A stretch of DNA of 64,000 nucleotides from Shinella lacus (GCF_010994755.1 NZ_WHSB02000005.1:343281-407280), one strand, 5' to 3'; positions 8,709 through 17,119 are shown, counted from the first letter of the stretch. Translations and numbers: made by a program. Notes: generated by a model not told the origin, from the letters alone.

Positions 8709-9191
8709 CTATTCGAATTCGGCCAGGAATTTCCGCAGCAATCCATCCAGCGCCGCACGTTCGCCGTCATTCAGGCCTTCCAGCAGCCGGTGCTGGTTCC
8801 CGACATGGGCGGTCACGGTCGCATCCACCACGGAAAAACCCTTCGGTGTCAGCGCGATGATCACGCCGCGCCGGTCCTCCGGATTGTGCGAGCGTTCGAT
8901 GAGGCCCGCTTTTTCCAGCTGATCCAGGCGATTGGTCATCGTGCCGGAGGTGACCATGGTGGCCGCCAGCAGGTCGCCCGGCGAGAGCCGATAGGGCGGC
9001 CCGGACCGCCGAAGCGTCGCCAGCACATCGAAACTCGCGGCGTTGAGCCCGTTTTCGGCAAGCGTCTTGTCGATTTCCCGGGCAAGATGGGTGCGCAGCC
9101 GCGCGATGCGGCCGAGCAGGCCCATCGGCCCGACATCGAGGTCCGGCCGCTCACGGTTCCACTGGGCGAGAATTCTGTCGACGTGATCCAT
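8709..9191 (-). CDS. MarR-family transcriptional regulator
   Basis: This 160-residue winged-helix regulator has the MarR core: an N-terminal dimerisation helix, LNAASFDVLATLRRSG, a recognition region LSPGDLLAATMVTSGTMTNRLDQLEKAGLIERSHNPEDRRGV, and the DRRG wing motif. Such proteins repress neighbouring genes until a phenolic or other small ligand binds. It is transcribed divergently from an EamA-type exporter. The 83-bp gap holds two palindromes with a shared half-site (9216-9227 and 9240-9255), which are strong candidate operators. ATG 9191 is the start. Confidence 0.92.
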   Translation of the reverse strand: MDHVDRILAQWNRERPDLDVGPMGLLGRIARLRTHLAREIDKTLAENGLNAASFDVLATLRRSGPPYRLSPGDLLAATMVTSGTMTNRLDQLEKAGLIERSHNPEDRRGVIIALTPKGFSVVDATVTAHVGNQHRLLEGLNDGERAALDGLLRKFLAEFE

Positions 9192-9215
9192 GGGCGGACT
9201 TAAAGGCGAATTTAA

Positions 9216-9227
9216 CTTGACGTCAAG
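9216..9227. promoter_or_regulatory. Candidate MarR operator 1
   Basis: CTTGACGTCAAG is a perfect 12-bp palindrome located 25 bp upstream of the marR-type start codon. Its half-site CTTGA recurs in the second palindrome 26 bp away, as expected for two sites of one dimeric repressor. Confidence 0.75.
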
Positions 9228-9239
9228 ATAATCTCCTAT

Positions 9240-9255
9240 ATCTTGATATCAAGAT
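9240..9255. promoter_or_regulatory. Candidate MarR operator 2
   Basis: ATCTTGATATCAAGAT is a perfect 16-bp palindrome 20 bp upstream of the EamA transporter start. It shares CTTGA/TCAAG half-sites with the 9216-9227 element. It lies between the two start codons, so binding here could block both promoters. Confidence 0.78.
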
Positions 9256-9274
9256 TCTTTATATGGAGATAATC

Positions 9275-10174
9275 ATGTCTCGCAGCACCGATATCCTCCT
9301 TACCGCCGCTGCACCCGCCATCTGGGGCAGCACCTATATCGTCACCACCGAGTTGCTGCCGGCCGGCTATCCGCTGACCGTCGCCATACTGCGCGCGCTG
9401 CCGGCGGGCCTTCTCCTGCTCGCCGTCGTGCGGCAATTGCCGCAGGGCATCTGGTGGGCGCGGACCTTCCTGCTCGGCGCGCTGAACTTTTCGTTCTTCT
9501 GGGCGATGCTCTTCGTTTCGGCCTATCGCCTGCCGGGCGGCGTCGCCGCGACCGTTGGCGCCATCCAGCCGCTGATCGTGCTCGGCCTGTCACGCGCCGT
9601 GATGGGCACGGCGATCCGGCCGCTTTCGGTCGTCGCGGGTCTTGCCGGCATCGGTGGTGTCGCGTTGCTCGTGCTGACACCGGCCGCCCATCTCGACCCG
9701 ATCGGCATCGCCGCAGGCCTTGCCGGCGCCGTGTCCATGGCCTTCGGCACCGTGCTGTCGCGCCATTGGCAGCCGCCGGTGCCGCCGCTCACCTTCACCG
9801 CGTGGCAGCTGACGGCGGGCGGCCTGCTGCTCGTGCCCGTCGCACTGTTCTTCGAGCCGGCGCTGCCGGTTCCGACAGCCGAAAACCTCATCGGCTTCCT
9901 CTATCTCGGCGTCATCGGCGCGGCCCTCACCTATATCGTCTGGTTTCGCGGTCTTGCCCGGCTCGACCCGGCAACGATCTCGCCGCTCGGTTTCCTGAGC
10001 CCGCTCGTTGCCGTCGTGCTCGGCTGGGCGCTGCTCCGGCAGGATCTCAGCCTGCTGCAGATCGCCGGCATGGTCGTGGTGCTGGGAAGTGTCTGGCTCA
10101 GCCAGTGGGCGCAGGCGCAAAGTGCTGCGCGGATCAGTCCGCGCCCTGCATCGCCCGCCGCCGCGCGGCCGTAA
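9275..10174 (+). CDS. EamA/DMT-family exporter
   Basis: The 299-residue protein has ten predicted transmembrane helices in two EamA repeats (starting near residues 5 and 145). The first begins LLTAAAPAIWGSTYIVTTELLP and the second ends with an LSPLVAVVLGWALL segment typical of RhaT/YedA-like exporters. I use ATG 9275 because GGAG sits seven bases upstream; an earlier in-frame ATG at 9263 would overlap that ribosome site. It is divergent from a MarR repressor and very probably under its control, as is usual for small-molecule exporters. The 3' end overlaps the convergent ProC-like gene by 41 bp. Confidence 0.88.
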   Translation: MSRSTDILLTAAAPAIWGSTYIVTTELLPAGYPLTVAILRALPAGLLLLAVVRQLPQGIWWARTFLLGALNFSFFWAMLFVSAYRLPGGVAATVGAIQPLIVLGLSRAVMGTAIRPLSVVAGLAGIGGVALLVLTPAAHLDPIGIAAGLAGAVSMAFGTVLSRHWQPPVPPLTFTAWQLTAGGLLLVPVALFFEPALPVPTAENLIGFLYLGVIGAALTYIVWFRGLARLDPATISPLGFLSPLVAVVLGWALLRQDLSLLQIAGMVVVLGSVWLSQWAQAQSAARISPRPASPAAARP

Positions 10175-10922
10175 GCCCCATGAAGACGGCGTGCGCCAGA
10201 TCGGCGTCGATCATCGCGGAAAGGCCGGCCGCCGTGGTGCCGCGATATTCCATGAAGAGTTCGACGATATCGGCCGGCGTATCGCTGATGCTCGCCATCT
10301 GCGTGGCGGCACCGAGGAAAAGCTGGCGCACGGCAAGGTCGGCCGTCTCGGGATCGATGCCCGCCTCGATCGCATGGCGGATCATCGCATCCGCCACCAG
10401 CGCTGGGAAGGCGGCGCCAGAGCCGGTGAGCGCGGTGAAATAATCGAGCTCGTGTTCGTTGGTGATGAAATGCGCCCGCCCCGAGGCGGAAAAGAAGCTT
10501 TGCGCGAACTCCGCCTCGGACTTGCGCACGTCATCCGTCGCAAACCACGGCGTGAAGGACTGCCGCTGCTCGGCGCAGGCATTCGGCATGGCGCGCACGA
10601 TGCGCCGTGCGCCAAAACGGTCAGTGATCTCGTCCACCGAGACGCTCGCCATGACGGATATGACGAAACGGCCGCGAAGATCGAGGTCGATCTCGTCGAG
10701 GTCCGACGGGCGGACGGAGAAGACGATGACGTCGGACGCATCCACCAGGATGGAATTGTCCGTCGTCATATGCACGCCCGGCCAGGCTTCGAAGCCAGAA
10801 ATATTGCCGGAGCGCGAGGACAGCACGAGATCGGCCGGTTTGACGATGCGATCGGCAAGCACAGGCCGGAGCAGAGCCCCGGCCAGCCATCCGCCGCCAC
10901 CGATCACGCCGATATGGGTCAT
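10134..10922 (-). CDS. ProC-like pyrroline-5-carboxylate reductase family protein
   Basis: The 262-residue protein begins with the dinucleotide-binding GVIGGGGWLAGALL. It continues with VIVFSVRPSDLDEI, MASVSVDEI, and MPNACAEQRQSFTPW, the order seen in P5C reductase. The C-terminal substrate-domain motif, normally a T-G-S/G-P-A run, appears as FTALTGSGAAFPALVADAM. I choose ATG 10922, which shares ATGA with the stop of the upstream peptidase gene, so the two are coupled. Divergence from the housekeeping ProC consensus (MPN is followed by ACAEQ rather than the usual TPAxVG) suggests a paralogue acting on a related cyclic imine. The true substrate is unknown. Confidence 0.78.
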   Translation of the reverse strand: MTHIGVIGGGGWLAGALLRPVLADRIVKPADLVLSSRSGNISGFEAWPGVHMTTDNSILVDASDVIVFSVRPSDLDEIDLDLRGRFVISVMASVSVDEITDRFGARRIVRAMPNACAEQRQSFTPWFATDDVRKSEAEFAQSFFSASGRAHFITNEHELDYFTALTGSGAAFPALVADAMIRHAIEAGIDPETADLAVRQLFLGAATQMASISDTPADIVELFMEYRGTTAAGLSAMIDADLAHAVFMGLTAARRRAMQGAD

Positions 10923-12172
10923 GCCCACTCGCCGCGTCGCATGACGGGCATGCGGCTGCCGTCGGCACGGATGCCGTCGATATCCACCTTGTCGGAGCCG
11001 ATCATCCAGTCGATATGGATGAGGCTTTCATTGCCGCCCTGCGCGCGGATCTGCTCGGGCGAAAGGCTCGCGCCGTCGAGGAAGCACTTCGAATAGCACT
11101 GGCCGAGCGCGATGTGGCAGGAGGCGTTTTCGTCGAACAGCGTGTTGTAGAACAGGATGCCGCTCGCCGAGATCGGCGAGGAATGCGGCACCAGCGCCAC
11201 TTCGCCAAGCCGGCGCGCACCCTCGTCGGTATCCAGCACCTTGTTCAGCACCGCCTCGCCCTTCGAGGCCTTCGCCTCGACGATGCGGCCGCCCTCGAAG
11301 CGCACCTGGATGTCGTCGATCAGCGTGCCCTGGTGGGAGAGCGGCTTGGTGGAGGAGACATGGCCCTCGACACGCAACGCATGCGGCGTGGTGAAGACCT
11401 CTTCCGTCGGGATGTTCGGGTTGCAGGTGATACCGTTCTTCGCCGTCGCGGCGCCGCCGTGCCATTCATGGCCATCGGCGAGGCCGACCGTCAGGTCCGT
11501 GCCCGGCCCCGTGAAATGCAGCGCGGAAAAGCGCTCGCCGTTGAGCCAGGCCGAGCGGCTGGCAAGATTGGCATTGTGCGCCCGCCAGGCCCCGACCGGA
11601 TCGGCGACATCGACGCGGGACGCCGCGAAGATGGCGTTGGCGAGCTTTTCGACCGCCACATCCTCCGGGTCGTTCGGGAAGACCTGCTTGGCCCAGGAGG
11701 GGTTCGGGTAGGAGACGATGTTCCAGTTGATGTCGAAATTGGCGATCTTCTCCAGCGCCGGCTTGTAGGCAGTGGAGTTCGCCTTGTTGGCGCGGGCGAC
11801 CTTGGCCGGGTCCTCGCCGGAGAGCAGCATCGGGTTGTCGCCGGAAATCGCCAGGCGCGCCGCGCCATTGGCATAGGCCTTGGCCATGCCCTCGTAGAGC
11901 CAGTCGCTGGCGCGGTCGAAGCTCTCGTCCGGCGCATGACGGTAGCGGGCGAGCGTCGTCTCTTCGTCGGAATAGAAGGTGCTGACGAGGCCCGCGCCGG
12001 CCATATAGGCGTGCTTGGTGATGAGGCGGGCGAGCGGCAGGGCGGCGACCGGCGCCGTCACCACGAGATCCTGCCCCTTCTGGAGCTGAAGGCCGACGCG
12101 CACCGCGACTTCGGCGAGCTTGTCGAGCTTTTGCGAATCGATGGCGGGGGCGGAATTTTCGGGATAGGTCAT
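10919..12172 (-). CDS. M29-family aminopeptidase
   Basis: The 417-residue protein matches thermophilic aminopeptidase (AmpS/AmpT, M29) metallo-exopeptidases. Recognisable elements are GLQLQKGQDLVVTAPVAALP near the start, ISGDNPMLLSGEDPAKVAR, IPTEEVFTTPHALRVEG (metal-ligand Glu), and LGEVALVPHSSPIS. A C-terminal FDENASCHIALGQCY and IHIDWMIGS follow, containing His and Asp ligands. These enzymes remove N-terminal residues from peptides using a dinuclear Zn/Co centre. I start at ATG 12172; an upstream ATG at 12193 adds seven residues not typical of the family. It is coupled to the ProC-like gene by a 4-bp overlap. Confidence 0.9.
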   Translation of the reverse strand: MTYPENSAPAIDSQKLDKLAEVAVRVGLQLQKGQDLVVTAPVAALPLARLITKHAYMAGAGLVSTFYSDEETTLARYRHAPDESFDRASDWLYEGMAKAYANGAARLAISGDNPMLLSGEDPAKVARANKANSTAYKPALEKIANFDINWNIVSYPNPSWAKQVFPNDPEDVAVEKLANAIFAASRVDVADPVGAWRAHNANLASRSAWLNGERFSALHFTGPGTDLTVGLADGHEWHGGAATAKNGITCNPNIPTEEVFTTPHALRVEGHVSSTKPLSHQGTLIDDIQVRFEGGRIVEAKASKGEAVLNKVLDTDEGARRLGEVALVPHSSPISASGILFYNTLFDENASCHIALGQCYSKCFLDGASLSPEQIRAQGGNESLIHIDWMIGSDKVDIDGIRADGSRMPVMRRGEWA

Positions 12173-12242
12173 GGCATGCCTGTCTGTTCTCAAAATGGAT
12201 GAAGGAAACTTAGTGTGCTTGTCGCCGGAAGAGAAGGCGCAA

Positions 12243-12716
12243 TCAGGCGATGACCGGCGCCGAAATCGCCTTCAGCGCCGCAAGCGCATCGCGCGGGGCC
12301 AGCCGCACCTGCAAACCGCGCTGCCCGCCATTGATATAGACGGCCTCATGCACGAGCGCCGCTTCCTCCATTGCCGTCGGCACCTGCTTCTTCTGGCCGA
12401 ACGGGCTGATGCCGCCGACCACGAAACCGGTGAGCCGCTCGGCATCCGCCGGCTTCATCATGTTCGCCGACTTGCCCTTGAAGGCGGCGGCCAGCTTCTT
12501 CATGCTGACCTCGCAATCCGACGGCACGATGACACAGACCGGTTTGCCGTCCACCTCGGCCATCAGCGTCTTCAGCACGCGCGACGGATCCTCCCCCAGC
12601 GCCTCGGCGGCCTGGATGCCGACGCGGTCGGCGGTCGGGTCGTAGTCGTAGGTATGCACGGTGAAGGGAGTGCCGGACTTGGCGAGCGCCTGCGTGGCAC
12701 GGGTGGTTTTGGACAT
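12243..12716 (-). CDS. ybaK: Cys-tRNA(Pro) deacylase, YbaK/EbsC type
   Basis: This 157-residue protein is the length and pattern of YbaK, the trans-editing enzyme that hydrolyses Cys mischarged on tRNA-Pro. It carries DRVGIQAAEALGEDPSRVLKTLMAEVDGK, then IVPSDCEVSMKKLA with the conserved catalytic-site Lys, and FVVGGISPFGQKKQVPT, the family's GG-SPFG-KK signature. It stands alone, 70 bp from the peptidase start, and is followed upstream by a repeat-filled spacer. Function is well established for the family. Confidence 0.95.
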   Translation of the reverse strand: MSKTTRATQALAKSGTPFTVHTYDYDPTADRVGIQAAEALGEDPSRVLKTLMAEVDGKPVCVIVPSDCEVSMKKLAAAFKGKSANMMKPADAERLTGFVVGGISPFGQKKQVPTAMEEAALVHEAVYINGGQRGLQVRLAPRDALAALKAISAPVIA

Positions 12717-12798
12717 AGCGGGCCGTCATCGAAGCGGAAGGGTTGGTCCGCATGGGTGCCGGAGCGGCGGGGCCGTGTCAATTGTCGTCGGCGAAGCA

Positions 12799-12935
12799 GC
12801 CCCTCATCCGGCTGCCGCCACCTTCTCCCCGCAAGCGGGGCGAAGGGATATGCCGCGCCGTTTTCATAATTCTCTACCGTAGTGTCGGGCACGTCCCCTC
12901 TCCCCGTTTGCGGGGAGAGGGCTAGGGTGAGGGGC
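12799..12935. repeat. Composite intergenic palindromic repeat of rhizobial type
   Basis: The 224-bp space between ybaK and pcaF holds no gene but a nested palindrome. The ends GCCCCTCATCC (12799-12809) and GGGTGAGGGGC (12925-12935) are near-perfect inverse copies. Inside are two hairpins, 12821-12846 (CCTTC-N-CCCCGC arms, one mismatch) and 12896-12921 (CCCTCTCCCCG, 11 perfect pairs, loop TTTG). This is the organisation of the mosaic intergenic repeats common in Rhizobiales. It may also end transcription from pcaFJI. Confidence 0.8.
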
Positions 12936-12940
12936 TCACC

Positions 12941-14146
12941 TCAAGCCCGCTCCAGCGCCACCGCAATCCCCTGCCCCACGCCGATGCACATGGTCGAGAG
13001 CGAGCGCGTCTTGCCGGTCAGTTGCAGCTCCAGCGCCGCCGTGCCGGTGATGCGCGCGCCGGACATGCCGAGCGGGTGGCCGAGCGCGATGGCACCGCCG
13101 TTCGGGTTGACGTGGTCCGCATCGTCGGCGATGCCGAGTTCGCGGAGCGTCGCCAGGCCTTGCGAGGCAAAGGCTTCGTTGAGTTCGACGACGTCGAAAT
13201 CGGATGGTTTCAGGCCGAGGCGGGCGCAGAGGCGCTGCGTGGCATAGACCGGGCCGATGCCCATGATGCGCGGCGGCACGCCCGCCATGGCGCCGCCGAG
13301 GATGCGGGCGATCGGCGTCAGACCGTATTTTTTGACCGCCGCCTCCGAGGCGATGATCAGTGCGGCCGCACCATCGTTGACGCCGGAGGCATTGCCGGCC
13401 GTCACCGTGCCGCCTTCCTTCTTGAAGGGCGTGCCGAGCTTGGCAAGCGCTTCCATCGTGGTGGCGCGCGGATGTTCGTCCTTCTCGACAACCACCGGAT
13501 CGCCCTTGCGCTGCGGGATGGTGACGGGCGTGATCTCCTTCGCTAGCCGTCCGTTCGCCTGCGCTTCGGCGGCTTTCGCCTGCGAACGCACGGCAAAGGC
13601 GTCCTGGTCCGCGCGCGACACCTTGAAATCCTCGGCGACGTTCTCGCCGGTCTCGGGCATGGAATCGACGCCGTACTGCTTCTTCATCAGCGGGTTGACG
13701 AAGCGCCAGCCGATCGTCGTGTCATAGATTTCCGCATTGCGCGAAAAAGCCGTTTCGGCCTTGGGCATCACGAAGGGCGCGCGGCTCATGCTTTCGACCC
13801 CGCCGGCGACGATCAGCTCCGCCTCGCCCGCCTTGATGGCGCGGGCGGCAGCGATCACGGCATCCATGCCGGAGCCGCAGAGCCGGTTGATCGTCGTGCC
13901 GGACACCGAAACGGGCAGGCCGGCAAGCAGCGAGGACATGCGCGCGACGTTACGATTGTCGTCGCCCGCCTGGTTGGCGCAGCCGAAGATGACGTCGTCG
14001 ACCGCTTCCCAGTCGATGCCGGCATTCCTCGCCATCAGCGCCTTCAGCGGAATGGCGCCGAGATCATCGGCGCGCACGGAGGACAGCGAGCCGCCGAAAC
14101 GGCCGATGGGCGTGCGGATATAGTCGCAGATATAGGCTTCGCTCAT
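12941..14146 (-). CDS. pcaF: 3-oxoadipyl-CoA thiolase
   Basis: The 401-residue thiolase catalyses the last step of the beta-ketoadipate pathway, cleaving 3-oxoadipyl-CoA to acetyl-CoA and succinyl-CoA. The catalytic elements are INRLCGSGMDAVIAAARAI (nucleophilic Cys), NPNGGAIALGHPLGMSGAR (His), and TMCIGVGQG (second Cys). The N-terminus EAYICDYIRTPIGRFGGSL is characteristic of PcaF. I use ATG 14146 with AAGGAAAGACC upstream; an in-frame ATG at 14200 lies inside pcaJ. It is the third gene of pcaIJF, 10 bp after pcaJ, which fixes the assignment over a fatty-acid thiolase. Confidence 0.96.
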   Translation of the reverse strand: MSEAYICDYIRTPIGRFGGSLSSVRADDLGAIPLKALMARNAGIDWEAVDDVIFGCANQAGDDNRNVARMSSLLAGLPVSVSGTTINRLCGSGMDAVIAAARAIKAGEAELIVAGGVESMSRAPFVMPKAETAFSRNAEIYDTTIGWRFVNPLMKKQYGVDSMPETGENVAEDFKVSRADQDAFAVRSQAKAAEAQANGRLAKEITPVTIPQRKGDPVVVEKDEHPRATTMEALAKLGTPFKKEGGTVTAGNASGVNDGAAALIIASEAAVKKYGLTPIARILGGAMAGVPPRIMGIGPVYATQRLCARLGLKPSDFDVVELNEAFASQGLATLRELGIADDADHVNPNGGAIALGHPLGMSGARITGTAALELQLTGKTRSLSTMCIGVGQGIAVALERA

Positions 14147-14156
14147 GGTCTTTCCT

Positions 14157-14846
14157 TCAGATTTCCGGCACGACGAGATCGGCGACGGGGCCGTCGACAT
14201 GGAGTTTCGCGCCCGTCATAGCCTGCAATTCCTCGATCGTCATGCCCGCCAGCTTCTCGCGCAGCATGAAGCGGCCGCCGGTCACGTCGATCACGGCGTG
14301 GCTCGTATAGATGCGGGTGATGCAGCCGACGCCGGTGAGCGGGAAGGTGCATTTTTCGACGAGTTTCGGCTCGCCGTTCTTGGTAACATGCTCCGTGATG
14401 ACGACGACCGATTTGGCGCCGTGCACGAGGTCCATCGCCCCGCCGACGGCCGGCACGCCCTTGGAGCCGACGCGCCAGTTGGCAAGGTCGCCGTTCTCCG
14501 CCACCTGGTAGGCGCCGAGGATCGCGACGTCGAGATGGCCGCCGCGCACCATGGCAAAGCTGTCGGCATGGTGGAAGAAAGCGGAGCCGGGCTTCAGCGT
14601 CACGGCCTTCTTGCCGGCATTGATCAGGTCCCAGTCCTCCTCGCCGGCCGGCGGCGCCTCGCCGAAATCCAACAGGCCGTTTTCCGTGTGAAAAATCGCC
14701 GCGCGGCCCGCCGGCTGGTAGCGCGCCACCATTTCGGGAAAGCCGATGCCGAGGTTCACATAGGCGCCGTCGGCAATGTCCTGCGCCGCGCGCCAGGCGA
14801 TCTGGGCGTTGGAAAGCTTGATGTCTTCGCGTGTATCGACAGTCAT
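14157..14846 (-). CDS. pcaJ: 3-oxoadipate CoA-transferase subunit B
   Basis: The 229-residue beta subunit pairs with PcaI to move CoA from succinyl-CoA to 3-oxoadipate. It contains NLGIGFPEMVARY near residue 35 and the active-site glutamate in HTENGLLDFGEAP; the motif GGHLDVAILGAYQV also fits. The ATG at 14846 overlaps the pcaI stop as ATGA, so the two subunits are translated together, as expected for a 1:1 complex. Confidence 0.96.
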   Translation of the reverse strand: MTVDTREDIKLSNAQIAWRAAQDIADGAYVNLGIGFPEMVARYQPAGRAAIFHTENGLLDFGEAPPAGEEDWDLINAGKKAVTLKPGSAFFHHADSFAMVRGGHLDVAILGAYQVAENGDLANWRVGSKGVPAVGGAMDLVHGAKSVVVITEHVTKNGEPKLVEKCTFPLTGVGCITRIYTSHAVIDVTGGRFMLREKLAGMTIEELQAMTGAKLHVDGPVADLVVPEI

Positions 14847-15550
14847 GCGTAGGCCACTCCTGCGCGGATGAGATCTTCTTCCTGCCGGGCATCCGTCACT
14901 TCCACGACGCCATCGACGAAGATGCCGGGGGTGACGACGTGTTCCGGCTCGATGCCGCCCGGCTTCACCAGTTGCCCGACCTGCACGATGGTCTTTGCCG
15001 CCGCCATGCACATCAGCGGGCCGAAATTGCGGGCTGCCTTGTTGTAGGTGAGGTTGCCGTGCGTATCGCCGACATGCGCCTTCACCAGCGCAAAATCCGC
15101 CTTCAGCCAGCGTTCCTGCACATACATGCGGCCGTCGAATTCGGCGGTCGGCTTGCCCTTGGCGAGCTCCGTGCCGTAGCTCGTCGGCGTGTAGAAGGCG
15201 GGGATGCCGGCGCCGCCGGCGCGGATGCGCTCGGCGAGCGTGCCCTGCGGCACCAGTTCCAGCTCGATCTCGCCGGCCAGATATCGATCGGTGAAGGCGC
15301 GCGGATCGGTCGATCGCGGGAAGGAGCAGATCATCTTGCGCACCAGCCCCGCATCGATCATCGCGGCGATGCCGATGCGGCCATTGCCGGCATTGTTGTT
15401 GATGACGGTCAGGTCCTTCGCGCCGTTGTCGATGAGCGCATGGATCAGCTCGATCGGCGCGCCCGAGCCGCCGAAACCGCCAATCATGACCGTGGCGCCA
15501 TCGCCGATGCCGGCCACCGCCTCCGCCAGACTTTTGATGGTCTTGTCCAT
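14843..15550 (-). CDS. pcaI: 3-oxoadipate CoA-transferase subunit A
   Basis: The 235-residue alpha subunit begins MDKTIKSLAEAVAGIGDGATVMIGGFGGSGAPIELI, with the CoA-binding GGFGGSG loop. It is the first gene of the pcaIJF operon and is divergent from the IclR regulator. The 118-bp shared promoter region contains a TTTGTGCG/CGCACAAA inverted repeat. Subunit identity is secure from length and order. Confidence 0.96.
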   Translation of the reverse strand: MDKTIKSLAEAVAGIGDGATVMIGGFGGSGAPIELIHALIDNGAKDLTVINNNAGNGRIGIAAMIDAGLVRKMICSFPRSTDPRAFTDRYLAGEIELELVPQGTLAERIRAGGAGIPAFYTPTSYGTELAKGKPTAEFDGRMYVQERWLKADFALVKAHVGDTHGNLTYNKAARNFGPLMCMAAAKTIVQVGQLVKPGGIEPEHVVTPGIFVDGVVEVTDARQEEDLIRAGVAYA

Positions 15551-15608
15551 GCAAAATCTCCCGTTGTTGCAGCAGAGGTAAATCCGAAGGGGAAAAGCGG
15601 CAAGGCAT

Positions 15609-15647
15609 TTTGTGCGTTATTTGACTTTTGTTCAATAATCGCACAAA
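15609..15647. promoter_or_regulatory. Inverted repeat, candidate PcaR (IclR) operator
   Basis: TTTGTGCG (15609-15616) and CGCACAAA (15640-15647) are perfect 8-bp arms separated by 23 bp in the pcaI/pcaR divergent region. The inner flanks are also partly symmetric. IclR proteins bind as tetramers to widely spaced or repeated half-sites, so this is a good candidate site. Confidence 0.6.
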
Positions 15648-15668
15648 CTGACTTTAACGGAGATCACA

Positions 15669-16424
15669 ATGCGCGAAACGGATTTCATCGGCGGCTTTGC
15701 CAAAGGGCTCAGGGTCATCGAGTCCTTCGGCGAGACAAAACCGCGGCTCACCATCACCGATGTCTCGAAGGAAACCGGCCTCGACCGGGCGACGGCGAGG
15801 CGCTGCCTGTTGACGCTCGCCGAACTCGGCTATGCCGCCTATGACGGCAAATTCTTCGAGCTCACGCCAAAGATCCTGCGGCTCGGCCATGCCTATCTCT
15901 CCGCGACGCCGCTGCCGCGGCTGGTGCAGCCCTATCTCGACCAGCTCTCCGAAAAGGTCGGCCAGAGCGCTTCGGCTTCGGTGCTCGATGGCACGGAGAT
16001 CGTCTATGTGGCGCGCGCGGCGCAAAAACGCGTCATGTCGATCAACCTGATGCCGGGCTCGCGGCTGCCCGCCTATTGTGCCTCGATGGGCCGCGTGTTG
16101 CTTTCAGCGCTGCCCGAGGCCGAGGCGCGGGCGATCGTGGAGGCGTCCGACCGGCCGGCGAACACGCCGTTCACAAAGACCGACCCGGACGACCTGATGG
16201 CGGAATTTTCCCGCGTGCGCCGGCAGGGCTATGCGGTGATCGACCAGGAGCTGGAAATCGGCCTCTGCTCCATCGCCGTGCCGCTGGAAAACGCCCGCGG
16301 CCGGGTCGTCGCGGCGCTCAATATCGGCGCGCCGGCAGCGTTGGCGACCGCCGGCGAGATGGTCGAGCGCTACCTGCCTGCGATGCGCGAGGTACAAGCG
16401 GCGCTGCGGCAGGTGCTCGCCTGA
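15669..16424 (+). CDS. pcaR: IclR-family regulator of the pca genes
   Basis: The 251-residue protein has the N-terminal winged helix (LTITDVSKETGLDRATARRCLLTLAELGY, residues about 30-58). It also has the C-terminal IclR effector domain, with SVLDGTEIVYVAR, CASMGRVLLSAL and GLCSIAVPL. PcaR/PcaU proteins activate pca genes in response to beta-ketoadipate or protocatechuate. It is divergent from pcaIJF, its expected target, across a 118-bp region containing an inverted repeat. ATG 15669 follows AACGGAGATCACA. Confidence 0.93.
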   Translation: MRETDFIGGFAKGLRVIESFGETKPRLTITDVSKETGLDRATARRCLLTLAELGYAAYDGKFFELTPKILRLGHAYLSATPLPRLVQPYLDQLSEKVGQSASASVLDGTEIVYVARAAQKRVMSINLMPGSRLPAYCASMGRVLLSALPEAEARAIVEASDRPANTPFTKTDPDDLMAEFSRVRRQGYAVIDQELEIGLCSIAVPLENARGRVVAALNIGAPAALATAGEMVERYLPAMREVQAALRQVLA

Positions 16425-16457
16425 ACCGGCCTTGACAGACATCAGGGGGCGACCCCA

Positions 16458-16476
16458 CCTGTTGCAGTGCAGCAGG
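16458..16476. promoter_or_regulatory. Near-palindrome CCTGTTGCA-G-TGCAGCAGG
   Basis: Nine-base arms with one mismatched pair around a single G lie 9 bp upstream of the sulfite-oxidase-like start codon. The core TGTTGCAGTGCARCA recurs as a perfect palindrome in front of the DoxX gene at 48016-48030, suggesting one common regulator. Confidence 0.45.
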
Positions 16477-16484
16477 AGACCGCC

Positions 16485-17119
16485 ATGCGCGACGACGACA
16501 GCAAGCTCACCCGCACCAAGCGAAAATGGGCCGATGAGGGGAAATTCCTGACTGGCCGTATCGCACGGCCGGAGACCGACCGTCTGCCGCCCGGCCAGCA
16601 TCTGGTGAAAAACTGGCCGGTGCTCGATCTCGGCCAGCAGCCGGTGATCCGCCCGGAAAACTGGCGGCTGGACGTGAAGGCCGGTGCGGAAAACCCGACA
16701 TCCTTCGGCTGGACGGATTTTCTGGCGTTGCCGCAGAGCCAAAAGCGCTCGGACATCCATTGCGTGACGACCTGGTCGCGCTACGACAATCGCTGGGAAG
16801 GCGTTTCCACCCGCGACCTGCTCGATCTCGTCATGCCGCGACCGGAGGCGGATTTTGTGCTGCTGACGAGTTATGACGGCTATACGACCAACCTGCCGCT
16901 GGCCGATTTCGCGGCGGAAGACGCCATCCTCGCCACCCATTGGGAAGGCAAGCCGATTTCCACCGAACATGGGGGGCCGATGCGCCTCGTCGTGCCGCAT
17001 CTTTATTTCTGGAAAAGCGCCAAGTGGCTGACGCGCATCGATTTCCTGCCCGGCGACCAGGCTGGCTTCTGGGAGCGCAACGGCTATCACATGCGCGGCG
17101 ACCCGTGGCGCGAGGAGCG

